Shown here: positions 35,929 through 44,288 of the stretch, in pieces
How the letters are laid out: the number at the start of each line of letters is the position of its first letter
How positions within the stretch are numbered: position 1 is the stretch's first letter
Origin: Deinococcus aetherius
GTDB lineage: Bacteria > Deinococcota > Deinococci > Deinococcales > Deinococcaceae
Length of the DNA: 64,000 nt
Direction: 5' to 3'
Assembly (NCBI RefSeq): GCF_025997855.1
Contig: NZ_AP026562.1
Coordinates: 62,001 to 126,000 of the forward strand
The notes under the pieces: model-generated
Databases searched by the model: none
What the model saw: only the letters and a program-made list of their open reading frames with translations
Told to the model about the DNA's origin: nothing
Position numbers and translations under genes: made by a program

Positions 35929-37117
35929 CTGACATCTTGCAGTTGAGGGAAAGGACGTCTGGAACGCCCTTTTGGCCCCATTGTGGGGTGTGAACCCAAA
36001 AGAACAGCGTTCCAGACGGTTGTATTCTGACATCCTGCCCTGCTTTTCCCGCAAGCAGCATCGGGAGTCGTTCGAGGTCTTCCTCGACCTGCTGTTGGAT
36101 GGTTCTGGTAGACCGCTACCCCAACGGGCCACCGTCAAATCTCCCTCAGCTCTCAGCCGCTTCCTCAATCACGCGGTCTGGGACACCCGGCACCTGTGCC
36201 GAGTGTTGCGTCAGCACGCCCTGGAGACGGTGCAGGACTGGTGGCGACAGCAGCCCCACCAGCGCCCTCGGCTGGAACTGCTGGTGGACCTGACCAGCCT
36301 GGAAAAGACCGGCAAGTTCAGCGAACTTGCCGACTGGGTTCACACCTTCAACAGCGTCCACGGCGTTCACCTGGTGGTGTTGTACCTGTGCTGCGGGCAG
36401 CTTCGTCTGCCCTGGGCTTTTCAAATCTGGCGGGGGAAGGGGACCCCTTCCCCCGCGCAGCTCGCGTTGAAGCTGCTCCGCACCGTTCCTTCTGCCCTGA
36501 TGTCTGGAAAACGGCGTCCCCGTCTGCATGCAGACGGGGGCTTCGAGAGTGCCGAGTTTATTCGGGGCGTTCTCGCCCGTGGCCTCGACATCGTGGTCGG
36601 CGTGCGCTGCACCCGGAAACTGGAGGGTGGGCGGCAGGTCCGTGACCTGATGGTCCGGGGGAGCCTGGTCAAGCCCACAGGGCTTGACCACACCATGTGC
36701 GTCTCCTGGGTCTGGCTCTACCGCAACAAAGAGCCTGAACAACGCTTCGTGATGTCCAATCTCGATCTGGGGGGCAAGTACCTGGCTCGGCTGGGGAAGT
36801 GCCGGTGGCGGATCGAAGCCTTCTTCAAAACGGTCAAGGGACGCTTTGGGCTCGAACGCTTCGCCCAGCACAGCAAACAGGGGGTGATGCGCTGGTGGTG
36901 CCTCTCTGGGACAGCCTTCCTCCTCTGCCATCTCCAGAACCTCGATCTGCCTGTGGGGAGAGCAGGCATGTGGCCCGACTGGGGCGATCTGGCGAGAACC
37001 GTACGGTTCTCGTTCGTCCCCGATGTGCGTCGTCAAGCACTCCAACTGGAGCTGGACGCGCTCGACGCCTTCCAGCATGCACTTCCCGTCCCCTCAACCT
37101 AAATTGCAAGATGTCAG
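35929..37117 (+). mobile_element. Intact IS701/IS4-like insertion sequence (1189 bp)
   Basis: Terminal inverted repeats begin CTGACATCTTGCA at both ends (13 of 13). A further GTTGAGGG-type block follows on each side with a 6-nt offset. The direct repeat CTGA flanks it at 35925-35928 and 37118-37121. A 4-nt YTNA-type target duplication fits the IS701 family. The element carries one transposase gene and interrupts a secreted protein gene. Confidence 0.9.
35990..37102 (+). CDS. IS701/IS4-like transposase
   Basis: A 370-aa DDE transposase from GTG 35990 (a TTG at 35972 in frame is the alternative). Visible catalytic segments are LLVDLTSLEKTGKF (first Asp), RLHADGGFESAEFIRG (second Asp) and CRWRIEAFFKTVKGRFGLERF, the Y/W-R-I-E-x(6)-K-type signature with the catalytic Glu. 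All are intact, so the element is potentially active. The family lies between IS4 and IS701 by motif; the 4-bp target duplication favours IS701. Confidence 0.88.
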   Translation: MNPKEQRSRRLYSDILPCFSRKQHRESFEVFLDLLLDGSGRPLPQRATVKSPSALSRFLNHAVWDTRHLCRVLRQHALETVQDWWRQQPHQRPRLELLVDLTSLEKTGKFSELADWVHTFNSVHGVHLVVLYLCCGQLRLPWAFQIWRGKGTPSPAQLALKLLRTVPSALMSGKRRPRLHADGGFESAEFIRGVLARGLDIVVGVRCTRKLEGGRQVRDLMVRGSLVKPTGLDHTMCVSWVWLYRNKEPEQRFVMSNLDLGGKYLARLGKCRWRIEAFFKTVKGRFGLERFAQHSKQGVMRWWCLSGTAFLLCHLQNLDLPVGRAGMWPDWGDLARTVRFSFVPDVRRQALQLELDALDAFQHALPVPST

Positions 37118-37879
37118 CTGACCCTGTACAACCTGAAGTTCACGGCGGTCGACCCGGGGAACGTCAACCACAGAGACGAGGGCACCTTCCTGCGTGCCGG
37201 GACGAACGAGGTGTACACGGCCAGCCTCAAGGCCGCGCAGAAGATCGAACTCGTCACGGTCATCCGCGTGCCAGCCAGCGGGGTCGTGCCGAAACTCATC
37301 GTGCAGAACGGCGACGGCGGCGTGCTGCGCTATGACCTGCGCGGCATCGTGAAGGGCGTTCCTGCTCCCTTCGCGGACCCCAAGGATGCCAGCGGCGCGA
37401 CGGCTTTGAAGGACGCGCCCGCGAAACTCGGCACCTCCTACGCGCTGGGCCGCTACGACATGCGGCTGGAGAGCGTGGCCTTCTCTACCGAGCCGATGTT
37501 GAATCAGGCTGCACCCTCCGGCCAGCGGTACGTCCTCGCCACCGTCGTGATGAAAAATCTCGGCGGCAACGATGATAGCCCCTCGCACTACACCTTCCAG
37601 GGCTCCGAGCTGTTCGACGCGGACGGCGAGCCCGTGCGCTTCTGGGTGCTCGCCAGGGGCAGCCGTCCGGAGGAAGCCATCAACCGCGCGGTCAAGCCGG
37701 GCGAGGAGTACCGCGTGCGCCTGGTGTTCGTCGCGCCCGGGGGCGTGGGATTGCGCGACCTCACCCTGCGTGAACAGGGCGGCCGGGGCCTGGTCTTCGA
37801 CCTCCGCAACGTGAAGTAGCTTCTTCACGCCCGCGGCCAATACCCGGAGTGCAAAGACGTCATCCTCTGGCCGCTGGCC

Positions 37880-38300
37880 CTCGCTCCTCTCTGGCCCGCT
37901 TCTCCCTCACGCTCCTGTTGACGGTGAAGGGTACCTGCGGCCTCGCAGAGCTGTCCCGCGTCCCTCCGGGGATGGTGCGGCGCCCCGGTCACACCGTGAG
38001 CGTGTACCACCTCACGGCTTCTCCCACGACCGGCGAGGTGGCGTGCCTGGAAGCACTGGGGGACGGAGCGGCCCTGGGCTTCCCCGTACGAGGCGGGGGC
38101 GCCCCCACCCTACCGTATGCCCCGGCTGCTTCCTGGCGTATGAGGAGGCGAAGGCGCTGGAACTGTACGGGGGGCCGCTCCTTGATGGCGTGGAGTTCAA
38201 CGGTACACAGGACTTCGAGGAGTGGCGCCAGGCGCCGAGGGCCCACCTCGACGGTGGAGGCCGCGTCCATCGTGCCGTCCGGGAGGAGCTGCGCCACGGT
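37880..38300 (+). pseudogene. Decayed third AfsR/SARP (BTAD) regulator fragment
   Basis: From about 38139 the + strand reads YEEAKALELYGGPLLDGVEFNGTQDFEEWRQAPRAHL, matching the BTAD segments of both intact regulators (GGALLDGVDFDDLPDFAEWVLAQ at 33116-35161). A preceding stretch in another frame (TCGLAELSRVPPGMVRRPGHTVSVYHL, about 37930) resembles their winged-helix part. No single frame joins them and no ATPase follows, so it is a frameshifted, truncated copy. Confidence 0.6.
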
Positions 38301-38909
38301 GAACCGCGACAACGAACGGAACACGTTCCGCCAGAACGCACCGGCGACGGCCCCGTGATGCAGGGCCTGGGCGGGTTGCTCATGGGCCGACCGTGCACTC
38401 CGCCATTTGACCCGATACAATTAATACAACTCAACATCGCAATTCGACCTGTTCAGCAAAGGTGACGATCGCCCCCCTGGTTGGGCGGTCTCCACTGAGG
38501 ACGGGGGCGAACTTCGAGGGTGGCAATTGAATAGAATGGTGAGAAACCCTCGCAGCCTCCTCACCATCCCTCCCGCCCCTGCTCACGGCCAAACACCAGA
38601 AGAGCGCGAGCGTTGCCCTTCCAACTCAAGCCACCCCCAGTTCCTCCGCCCGGAACAGCGACCGAAGTGAAAAGACCCGCCTGGCAAGCTGGACACTGCC
38701 CTCAAGAGGCCGGGCTCGTGACTGCCGCGTGTCAAGCAGGCGACTGGGGCCGGGCACCTCCAGGGCGTCCTATTTCGGACACCCCACCTCAGAGACGCTT
38801 GCTGCGCGACGCTCCCCAGATTTGCCTGCTGCCCTCCAGGGTTCCGGCCCGCTCTGTTCGGTCGGCGACAGGTAGCCTGACCCTCGCCCGGCCCCCCAGG
38901 CGGACACGC
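38301..38909. other. Non-coding stretch, no gene recognised
   Basis: About 600 nt with only shadow-type frames. It holds an AT-rich patch (AATTAATACAA at about 38418) and a stem-loop GATCGCCC/GGGCGGTC near 38467-38491. The region looks like decayed DNA between the BTAD fragment and the epimerase. Confidence 0.4.
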
Positions 38910-39842
38910 CTACTGTAACCCTTCCCTGAAGCCCGCCCGCCACGACGGATACCGTAACGCCCAGCCGAGTTCGCGCTTGGCCCTGGCGTTGGAAAAGCCG
39001 CGCCCCTCGGTCATCATGCTCACCGGCACGTCCCCGGCCAGCAGCCGGGCCAGCCACCCCGGGACCCGCAGCGGCGGCCTCATCCCCGCGCTCGCGGCCA
39101 GATAGGGGAGCCACTCGCGGGCGGGGGCGGGCTCGTCGTCCACGATGTTGAACACCCCCCGCGCGCGCTGCTCCACGACCAGGACGGTGGCGCTCGCCGC
39201 GTCGTCGAGATGCACCCAGGACATGTACCCCTCGCCGCTCCCGACGAGCGGATACTGCCGCCTGCGGAGGAGTTCGACCTGGTCGTCGGAGGCTCCCGGC
39301 CCGTAGAGCGCGCCGTAGCGCAGGGCCACGCCTCCGGCCCGCACCACCACGTCCTCGAGGTGGCAGATCGCGTCCGCCGACGTGCTGAAGGTCGTCCCCG
39401 TGCCCTGGTACAGCGGGTCCTGCTCGGTCTTCACCCAGCCGCCCTCGTGGACGCCGTTCCAGCCCGCGTAACTCTGCGCGACGACGTGCCCCACGCCGGT
39501 CGCTCGGGCGGCGGCCAGCAGGTGGTCCGTCCCCTCGGTGCGCAGCCGGTTGGTGGTGGCGAAATACCGGTCCCAGTGCTTCGTGTCCGGCTTCCCCGCG
39601 TGCACCCTGGAGATGCCGGTCATCTGATGCACGATCACGTCCGGCCGGGCCGCGGCCACGGCTTTGCCGACCGACTCCGCGTCCAACCCGTTCATCACGA
39701 CCCCAACTGCGCCGAGCTGCCCCAGCAAGCTCAGCTTGTCCGCGCTCGTGGTCGTGGCCGTCACCTGATGGCCGCGGTCCACCAGTTGCGGGATCAGTCG
39801 CCGCCCCAGAACTCCCGCTCCACCCGCGACAAAAATCCTCAT
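38910..39842 (-). CDS. NAD-dependent epimerase/dehydratase family protein
   Basis: A 310-aa extended-SDR-like protein. The N-terminal Rossmann motif is MRIFVAGGAGVLGRRLIPQLVDRGHQVTATTT, then DVIVHQMTGI, HVVAQSYAGW and RYGALYGPG. The usual YxxxK is not evident; a QSYAGWNG stretch occupies the expected place, so the enzyme type is uncertain. ATG 39842 has AAGGCGGT upstream; longer in-frame starts exist. The palindromic TetR-type operator at 39999-40020 suggests control by the TetR at 40458-41084. Substrate unknown. Confidence 0.82.
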   Translation of the reverse strand: MRIFVAGGAGVLGRRLIPQLVDRGHQVTATTTSADKLSLLGQLGAVGVVMNGLDAESVGKAVAAARPDVIVHQMTGISRVHAGKPDTKHWDRYFATTNRLRTEGTDHLLAAARATGVGHVVAQSYAGWNGVHEGGWVKTEQDPLYQGTGTTFSTSADAICHLEDVVVRAGGVALRYGALYGPGASDDQVELLRRRQYPLVGSGEGYMSWVHLDDAASATVLVVEQRARGVFNIVDDEPAPAREWLPYLAASAGMRPPLRVPGWLARLLAGDVPVSMMTEGRGFSNARAKRELGWALRYPSWRAGFREGLQ

Positions 39843-39998
39843 TCCTACCGCCTTTCTCATCTTGAGATGGACCACACATGCAGACCTGAATTCGGCACCA
39901 GCCTCGGCAAGCCGGGAGAAACGTCCCATCGTCCGTTCAACACCCCGGCGAAAGCCCAGTGGGCACTTCAACCTGCCCCACCCCTTCACCCCCTCCTT

Positions 39999-40020
39999 AC
40001 TAGCTGATCGCTCGTCTAGT
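39999..40020 (-). promoter_or_regulatory. TetR operator upstream of the epimerase gene
   Basis: A 22-bp palindrome with ACTAG and CTAGT ends and inner GAT matches the operator of the TetR gene (41098-41119) at 20 of 22 positions. It lies 156 nt before the epimerase ATG, overlapping an AT-rich promoter-like patch (TTTACT and TACAAT on the minus strand). The match between the two copies is seen directly; binding is inferred. Confidence 0.65.
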
Positions 40021-40228
40021 AAACAAATTGTAGATTCAGGGCCAGACCTGGAACAGGGACAAACGCCTGAGCGGGAGGCCAGGAGGGCCGCCGTTGCCTT
40101 CTGAAGGTCTGCGGGACAGGGAAGGCAGACCTTCAGGTGTCCCGGCTGGAACTCCGCAGGCCGCTCACCTCGCGCAGGATGAGGTCGCGGACCCCGCACA
40201 GCAGGGAAACAGGCAGGTCTGCCCCTCC

Positions 40229-40416
40229 GTCAGGCGAACCACTTGCGCCGTTCCGGCCCGTAGGTCTCCAGCTTGGGCGCGAAGACGATGCCGTCCTCGA
40301 TGCCGAGGTTCATGCCCCGCGTCCCACGGGGAAGTGGAGATGAGCCGTGTCCCCCGCCAGGAACACCTGGCCCTGCCGCTCGGTGGCCGCCAGCCGGGCA
40401 CCGATCCTGAATTTAC
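40229..40416 (-). pseudogene. Remnant of an FAD-dependent aromatic monooxygenase
   Basis: The minus strand reads RIGARLAATERQGQVFLAGDTAHLHFPVGRG and, after a frameshift, MNLGIEDGIVFAPKLETYGPERRKWFA. Together they are the FAD-binding GD(A/T)AHxxxPxGGxGMNxGIxDxxxL motif of PheA/TfdB-type monooxygenases and its downstream end. The rest is missing. It lies directly downstream of the TetR gene, so the regulator may once have controlled this enzyme. Confidence 0.6.
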
Positions 40417-40457
40417 GACCAGCACCGACGCACGGGCGTGTTCTATGTGCTCCTCCT

Positions 40458-41084
40458 TCAGCCGAGCGCGGCGGTCAGAAATCCCTTGAGGTGGGCCTTG
40501 CGCGCCTCCAGAAAGCCGGGGGTGTTCACGTCGAGGCCCAGCGGCGTGCCCAGGGTATTGCCGAGCAGGATGTGGGCTCCGCACAGGGCCATGACGCTCA
40601 TCACAGTCTGTCGGGCATCGCTCTCTGGCCCGGCAGACCGTGACAGCAGGCCGCCCACAACCTCCACGGTGGCGCCGATAGCCTCCCACTGGCTGGGCAG
40701 GTCGTTGATCAGGGTGTTGCCCTGTAGTTGGGACCAGCCCACCAGCCGGATGAACGCAGGATGCTCGTCGAAAAACTCGAAGACGGAATCGACCAGTGCC
40801 CCGATCAGTTCCGGCCGCTCCGATTGAGGGCCGAGCCGGGCCAGGGCGCGGGGGACAACCCGCCCCACGGCCCGGTTCTGACGGTCCAGCACGGCCTGCC
40901 ACAGGCCCGCCTTGGAGCCGAAGAAGTAGCTGGGCGTCGCCCGCGCTACCCCGGCGGCCTCGGCAATCTGGGAGAGCGCCGTGGCCTCGAACCCCTGCCC
41001 GGCAAACAGCGTGGTCGCCGCCTCAAGGATGGCCTCGCGGCTGCGCTCGGCATCCCGCGATTGAGCAGGTGCAGGTAGGGTCAT
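40458..41084 (-). CDS. TetR family transcriptional regulator
   Basis: A 208-aa protein with an N-terminal HTH (ILEAATTLFAGQGFEATALSQIAEAAGVARATPSYFFGSKAGLWQAVL) and a divergent ligand-binding domain. GAGAGGAG lies just before the ATG. Its promoter contains the 22-bp palindrome at 41098-41119, so it is probably autoregulated, and the same site occurs before the epimerase gene. The inducer is unknown; the monooxygenase remnant downstream hints at an aromatic compound. Confidence 0.88.
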   Translation of the reverse strand: MTLPAPAQSRDAERSREAILEAATTLFAGQGFEATALSQIAEAAGVARATPSYFFGSKAGLWQAVLDRQNRAVGRVVPRALARLGPQSERPELIGALVDSVFEFFDEHPAFIRLVGWSQLQGNTLINDLPSQWEAIGATVEVVGGLLSRSAGPESDARQTVMSVMALCGAHILLGNTLGTPLGLDVNTPGFLEARKAHLKGFLTAALG

Positions 41085-41097
41085 CGTCTCCTCTCTA

Positions 41098-41119
41098 ACT
41101 AGCTGATCAATCGTCTAGT
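41098..41119 (-). promoter_or_regulatory. Autoregulatory operator of the TetR gene
   Basis: Palindrome with arms ACTAGnnGAT and ATCnnCTAGT separated by 2 nt, 13 nt upstream of the ATG. On the minus strand it overlaps the end of a TAATACT -10-like element. Its second copy is at 39999-40020. Confidence 0.7.
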
Positions 41120-41446
41120 ATTAGAGCATAGAACAGGTCACCCGAGCGTGCGAGGGACAAAGGCCCCAGGGCCACCCCACCCAACTCGCCGACCTTTTCG
41201 AGATGGCTTCCTTACGAGTTCGTCGGGTAGCCTATCGGCTGCCCTCACCCCATTCTCTTCGATGTTGCCGAAACCGAGTTGTTTGGCGCAGGCAACTCCG
41301 TCGTCCGGGGCGTCGAAGGTCCGTTCGTGTGAGAAGGTGTCATTGGGGAAAGGTCGACGACTTGCCGCCCGATGGAGACCTTTTTCACTTGTATTAATTA
41401 AAAGGCAGCGGGAATTGTCGGGAATTGTGGCGCTGGCGAGACCGGG
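41120..41446. other. Intergenic stretch between TetR promoter and xylulokinase end
   Basis: About 330 nt without a recognised gene. On the minus strand about 80 codons are open (NDTFSHERTFDAPDDGVACAKQLGFGNIEENG...), with balanced composition, so a decayed gene is possible. An AT-rich TTGTATTAATT at about 41391 is the inverse of the patch near 38418. Confidence 0.35.
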
Positions 41447-42928
41447 TCAGGCGTCGCGCGGCGGGCCGTAGAGGCGGCCGAAGGCCTCGCGGTGTTGCTG
41501 CCGGGCGCGGTGCGTCGGGAGGGGCGGGACGGTGGCGCCCGGCCGGGGACCCAGGGCCTGAAGGGCACCCGACAGGCCCGGAAAAAGCCCGGCGGCGGGC
41601 ATCGCCAGGATGGCGGCTCCGTCGGCGGCGCCCGGTTCCCGATCCGTCCGCTTCACCGGGAGGCCCAGGGCTCCGGAGACCAGCCCCAGCCACAGGTCGC
41701 TCCGTGCCCCGCCCCCGGTGGCGAGCAGGGAGGTCACCCCGGAGAGGGGCCGCATCACGTCGAACGCGTCGCGCAGGGCGCAGGCGGTTCCCTCCAGCAG
41801 CGCCCGCGTCAGGTGTCCCCGCCCGTGCGCGAGGCTGAGCCCGGTCCAGGCACCCCGCAGATCGCCCCGCATGTGCGGGCTGCGCTCCCCGGCCAGGTAG
41901 GGCAGGAAGGTGACTCCGTCCGCCCCGTCGGGCACCCCCGCCGCCTCCGTGAGCAGGGCGTCGAAGCCGACTTCCGGGGCCAACTTGTCGCGCAGCCATT
42001 GCAGGGCTCCCGCGCAGGCGAGCGTGACCCCCAGGAGGTTGTAACCGCCGTCGGCGTGGGCGAACAGGTGGACGCGGCCCCCCGGGTCCGGGGTGGGCCC
42101 CTCAAGCGGCACGAACAGCACGCCGCTCGTGCCCAGGCTCACGCTGCCCACCTCTGGACGCTGGCTCGTCAGCCCCAGCGCGACGCCTGCCGCCGCGTTG
42201 TCCCCGCCTCCCGCCACCACGGGGAGTCTGGCGGGGAGTCCTGTCCGGGCGGCCACCTGCGCCTTCAGCCCCCCGACGATGTCCCAGGAGTTCACCACCT
42301 CGGGGAAGAGGTCGGGGGACAGGCCCAGGGCGCCCAGCACATCCTCGTCCCAGTCCTTGCGCGCGAGGTTGAGGGCCCCCACGCCGCTCGCGTCCGACGG
42401 CTCGGTCGCCATCTCCCCGGTGAGCAGAAAACCAAGGTAATCCTTGGGGAGGAGGACGTGCCGGGTGCGGGCGAAGTTCTGCGGCTCAGCCTCGCGCAGC
42501 CAGACGAGCTTGGGAAGCTGGAAGCCGGTCACAGCCCGGTTGCCGGTGCGCGCGATGAGGTCCGCGCGGGGGACGCGGCGCTCGATCTCCTCCACGGCCG
42601 CGTCCGTCCGCTGGTCGTTCCACAGCGGTGCGGGGCGGATCACCTCACCGCAGGCGTCCAGAAAGACGGCCCCGTGCATCTGGCCGCTGAGCCCCAGGGC
42701 CAGCGGGACGGCCCCGAGCTCGCCGAGTTGCCCGGAGAGGTCTGCCAGCGCGGCCAGGGTGGCGTCGGCCCAGTCCCCCGGGCGCTGCTCCGTCCAGCCG
42801 GGGCGCGGCGTCAGCAGCGGGTAACTCCGGCCCGCCTCGGCCACGACCTGCCCCTGCCGGTCCAGGGCGACCGCCTTCACCCCGCTCGTCCCCAGGTCCA
42901 GGCCCAGGGTCACGGGGAGGGCGGTCAC
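41447..42928 (-). CDS. xylB: Xylulokinase
   Basis: A 493-aa FGGY-family kinase phosphorylating D-xylulose in the cytosol. N-terminal phosphate loop [16 protein letters not shown], then the substrate region [12 protein letters not shown] and [10 protein letters not shown] with LPKLVWLR (xylulokinase-typical). Next are [23 protein letters not shown] and the C-terminal [23 protein letters not shown] adenine-binding segment. GTG 42928 overlaps the xylA stop as GTGA, so the two genes form an operon. Length is normal for the family. Confidence 0.95.
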   Translation of the reverse strand: MTALPVTLGLDLGTSGVKAVALDRQGQVVAEAGRSYPLLTPRPGWTEQRPGDWADATLAALADLSGQLGELGAVPLALGLSGQMHGAVFLDACGEVIRPAPLWNDQRTDAAVEEIERRVPRADLIARTGNRAVTGFQLPKLVWLREAEPQNFARTRHVLLPKDYLGFLLTGEMATEPSDASGVGALNLARKDWDEDVLGALGLSPDLFPEVVNSWDIVGGLKAQVAARTGLPARLPVVAGGGDNAAAGVALGLTSQRPEVGSVSLGTSGVLFVPLEGPTPDPGGRVHLFAHADGGYNLLGVTLACAGALQWLRDKLAPEVGFDALLTEAAGVPDGADGVTFLPYLAGERSPHMRGDLRGAWTGLSLAHGRGHLTRALLEGTACALRDAFDVMRPLSGVTSLLATGGGARSDLWLGLVSGALGLPVKRTDREPGAADGAAILAMPAAGLFPGLSGALQALGPRPGATVPPLPTHRARQQHREAFGRLYGPPRDA

Positions 42929-44139
42929 GTCGTGACCTCGGTCTCGGGCTGGCTCGCGGTGGACGTGCCCCCCCGGACCCCCAGCAGCAACTCGACGGTG
43001 AGCTGGTCGAGCTGTTCGAGCCCCGGTCCACGCCGCCCCAGCATCTCCCGGTCGAAGCTCCGACGCTTCAGGGCCCGCGCATTCTCCGGGCTGAACTTTC
43101 CGGTCAGGCCCTGGAGTTCCTCGTCCTCCACCCGGTAGGCCGCCAGCGCCGCCTGAATCTCCGCATCCTCGCCCCACTGCCGCGCCTTTTCCCTCAGGAT
43201 CAGGTACGTCCGCATGCAGCCCCGCGCGAAGGCCCACACCCCTCCCTCGTCCTCGGTCCGCAGGGCGTGGGCGTCGAAGTGCCTCGGCCCGTCATATCCC
43301 GTGTCCTCCAGCAGCTTGACGAGGAAGAAGGCGGTCTTGAGATTCTCGGCCCCAAAACGCAGGTCTTGGTCGAAGCGGCCCGGCTTCTGGTCGTTGAGGT
43401 CGATGTGGAAGAGCTTCCCGGCGTCGATGACCTGCGCCACCGCGTGCGGGAAGCTCAGGCCCGCCATCGTCTCGTGCGCGAACTCGGGGTTGAGGCCGAA
43501 GAGGTCCGGCTGGTCGAGGGTGGCGATGAAGCCCAGGGCGGAGCCGACGGTGGGCAGGAAGATGTCGCCGCGCGGCTCGTTCGGTTTGGGTTCCAGCGCG
43601 AAGCGGTAGTTGTAGCCCTGCGACCGGCTGTACTCGGCGAGGAAGTTGAGGCTGTCGCGGAACCACGACAAAGCGTCCAGAAGTTTGCCGCCCGCGTCCA
43701 CCTCGGTGCCCTCGCGTCCTCCCCAGAAGACGTAGGTCTGAGCGCCCAACTCGTGGCCCAGGTCCATCGAGAGCATGGTCTTGTGCAACGCATAGGCGCG
43801 GACGCGGGCGTCGGCGGAGGTGAAGGCGCCGTCCTTGAAGGCGGGGTCGGTAAATAAGTTGGTGGTCGCCATCGGCACGACGAGGCCGTGGTCCGAGAGG
43901 GCCTGTTTGAACTCGCGGACGAGGCGGTCACGCTCGGCGGCGGCGGCGTCGATGGGGACGAGGTCGTTGTCGTGCAGGTTGACGCCGTAGGCGCCCAGCC
44001 CCGCCAGCCTCTCGACGATGGAGGGGGCGGAGAGTGGCTGGCGGGTCGGCTCGCCGAAGGGGTCGCGGCCCGGGTTGCCGACCGTCCAGAGGCCGAAGGT
44101 GAACTTGTCGGCGGGGGTGGGGGTGTAGGAGTCACTCAT
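42925..44139 (-). CDS. xylA: Xylose isomerase
   Basis: A 404-aa class I xylose isomerase converting D-xylose to D-xylulose. Motifs are [33 protein letters not shown] (catalytic His), [20 protein letters not shown] (metal Glu, Lys), [13 protein letters not shown] (Glu, His) and [19 protein letters not shown] (metal Asp residues). First gene of the xylA-xylB operon; no XylR or transporter is adjacent. The promoter should lie in the about 149-nt gap to the next gene. Confidence 0.96.
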   Translation of the reverse strand: MSDSYTPTPADKFTFGLWTVGNPGRDPFGEPTRQPLSAPSIVERLAGLGAYGVNLHDNDLVPIDAAAAERDRLVREFKQALSDHGLVVPMATTNLFTDPAFKDGAFTSADARVRAYALHKTMLSMDLGHELGAQTYVFWGGREGTEVDAGGKLLDALSWFRDSLNFLAEYSRSQGYNYRFALEPKPNEPRGDIFLPTVGSALGFIATLDQPDLFGLNPEFAHETMAGLSFPHAVAQVIDAGKLFHIDLNDQKPGRFDQDLRFGAENLKTAFFLVKLLEDTGYDGPRHFDAHALRTEDEGGVWAFARGCMRTYLILREKARQWGEDAEIQAALAAYRVEDEELQGLTGKFSPENARALKRRSFDREMLGRRGPGLEQLDQLTVELLLGVRGGTSTASQPETEVTT

Positions 44140-44288
44140 GGTGGATCCTCTCGGGGCGGGGTTCTCCGGGCAGGGGGCGGGCGGCAGGGCACGGGACGGT
44201 CCGGGAGTGGCCCGGCGGGGATGTGGGATGATCTTAACCGGGCACGGGCGGGAAGCCGCGCGGAAGCCGGACGGTGCTGCCGGCGCCG

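Larger units (their letters stand above)
35622..37819 (+). pseudogene. Secreted protein (DUF4352-like beta domain) interrupted by an insertion sequence
   Basis: The 5' part encodes signal peptide MRTPLLLPALTLALISSALA and the sequence to NPKKQDL. The frame resumes after the IS with TLYNLKFTAVDPGNVNHRDEGTF and runs to LRNVK at 37819. Removing 35929-37117 and one CTGA copy restores a continuous frame (KKQDLTLYNLKF) of about 335 residues with no other lesion. The insertion is therefore recent, and precise excision would repair the gene. The domain layout resembles telomeric-repeat-like DUF4352 proteins that sit outside the membrane. Starts from motif site D. Confidence 0.85.

Noticed and set aside
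38613..38918. 101-aa plus-strand frame
   Set aside because: Pro/Arg-rich, no start signal, and overlaps the end of the epimerase gene.
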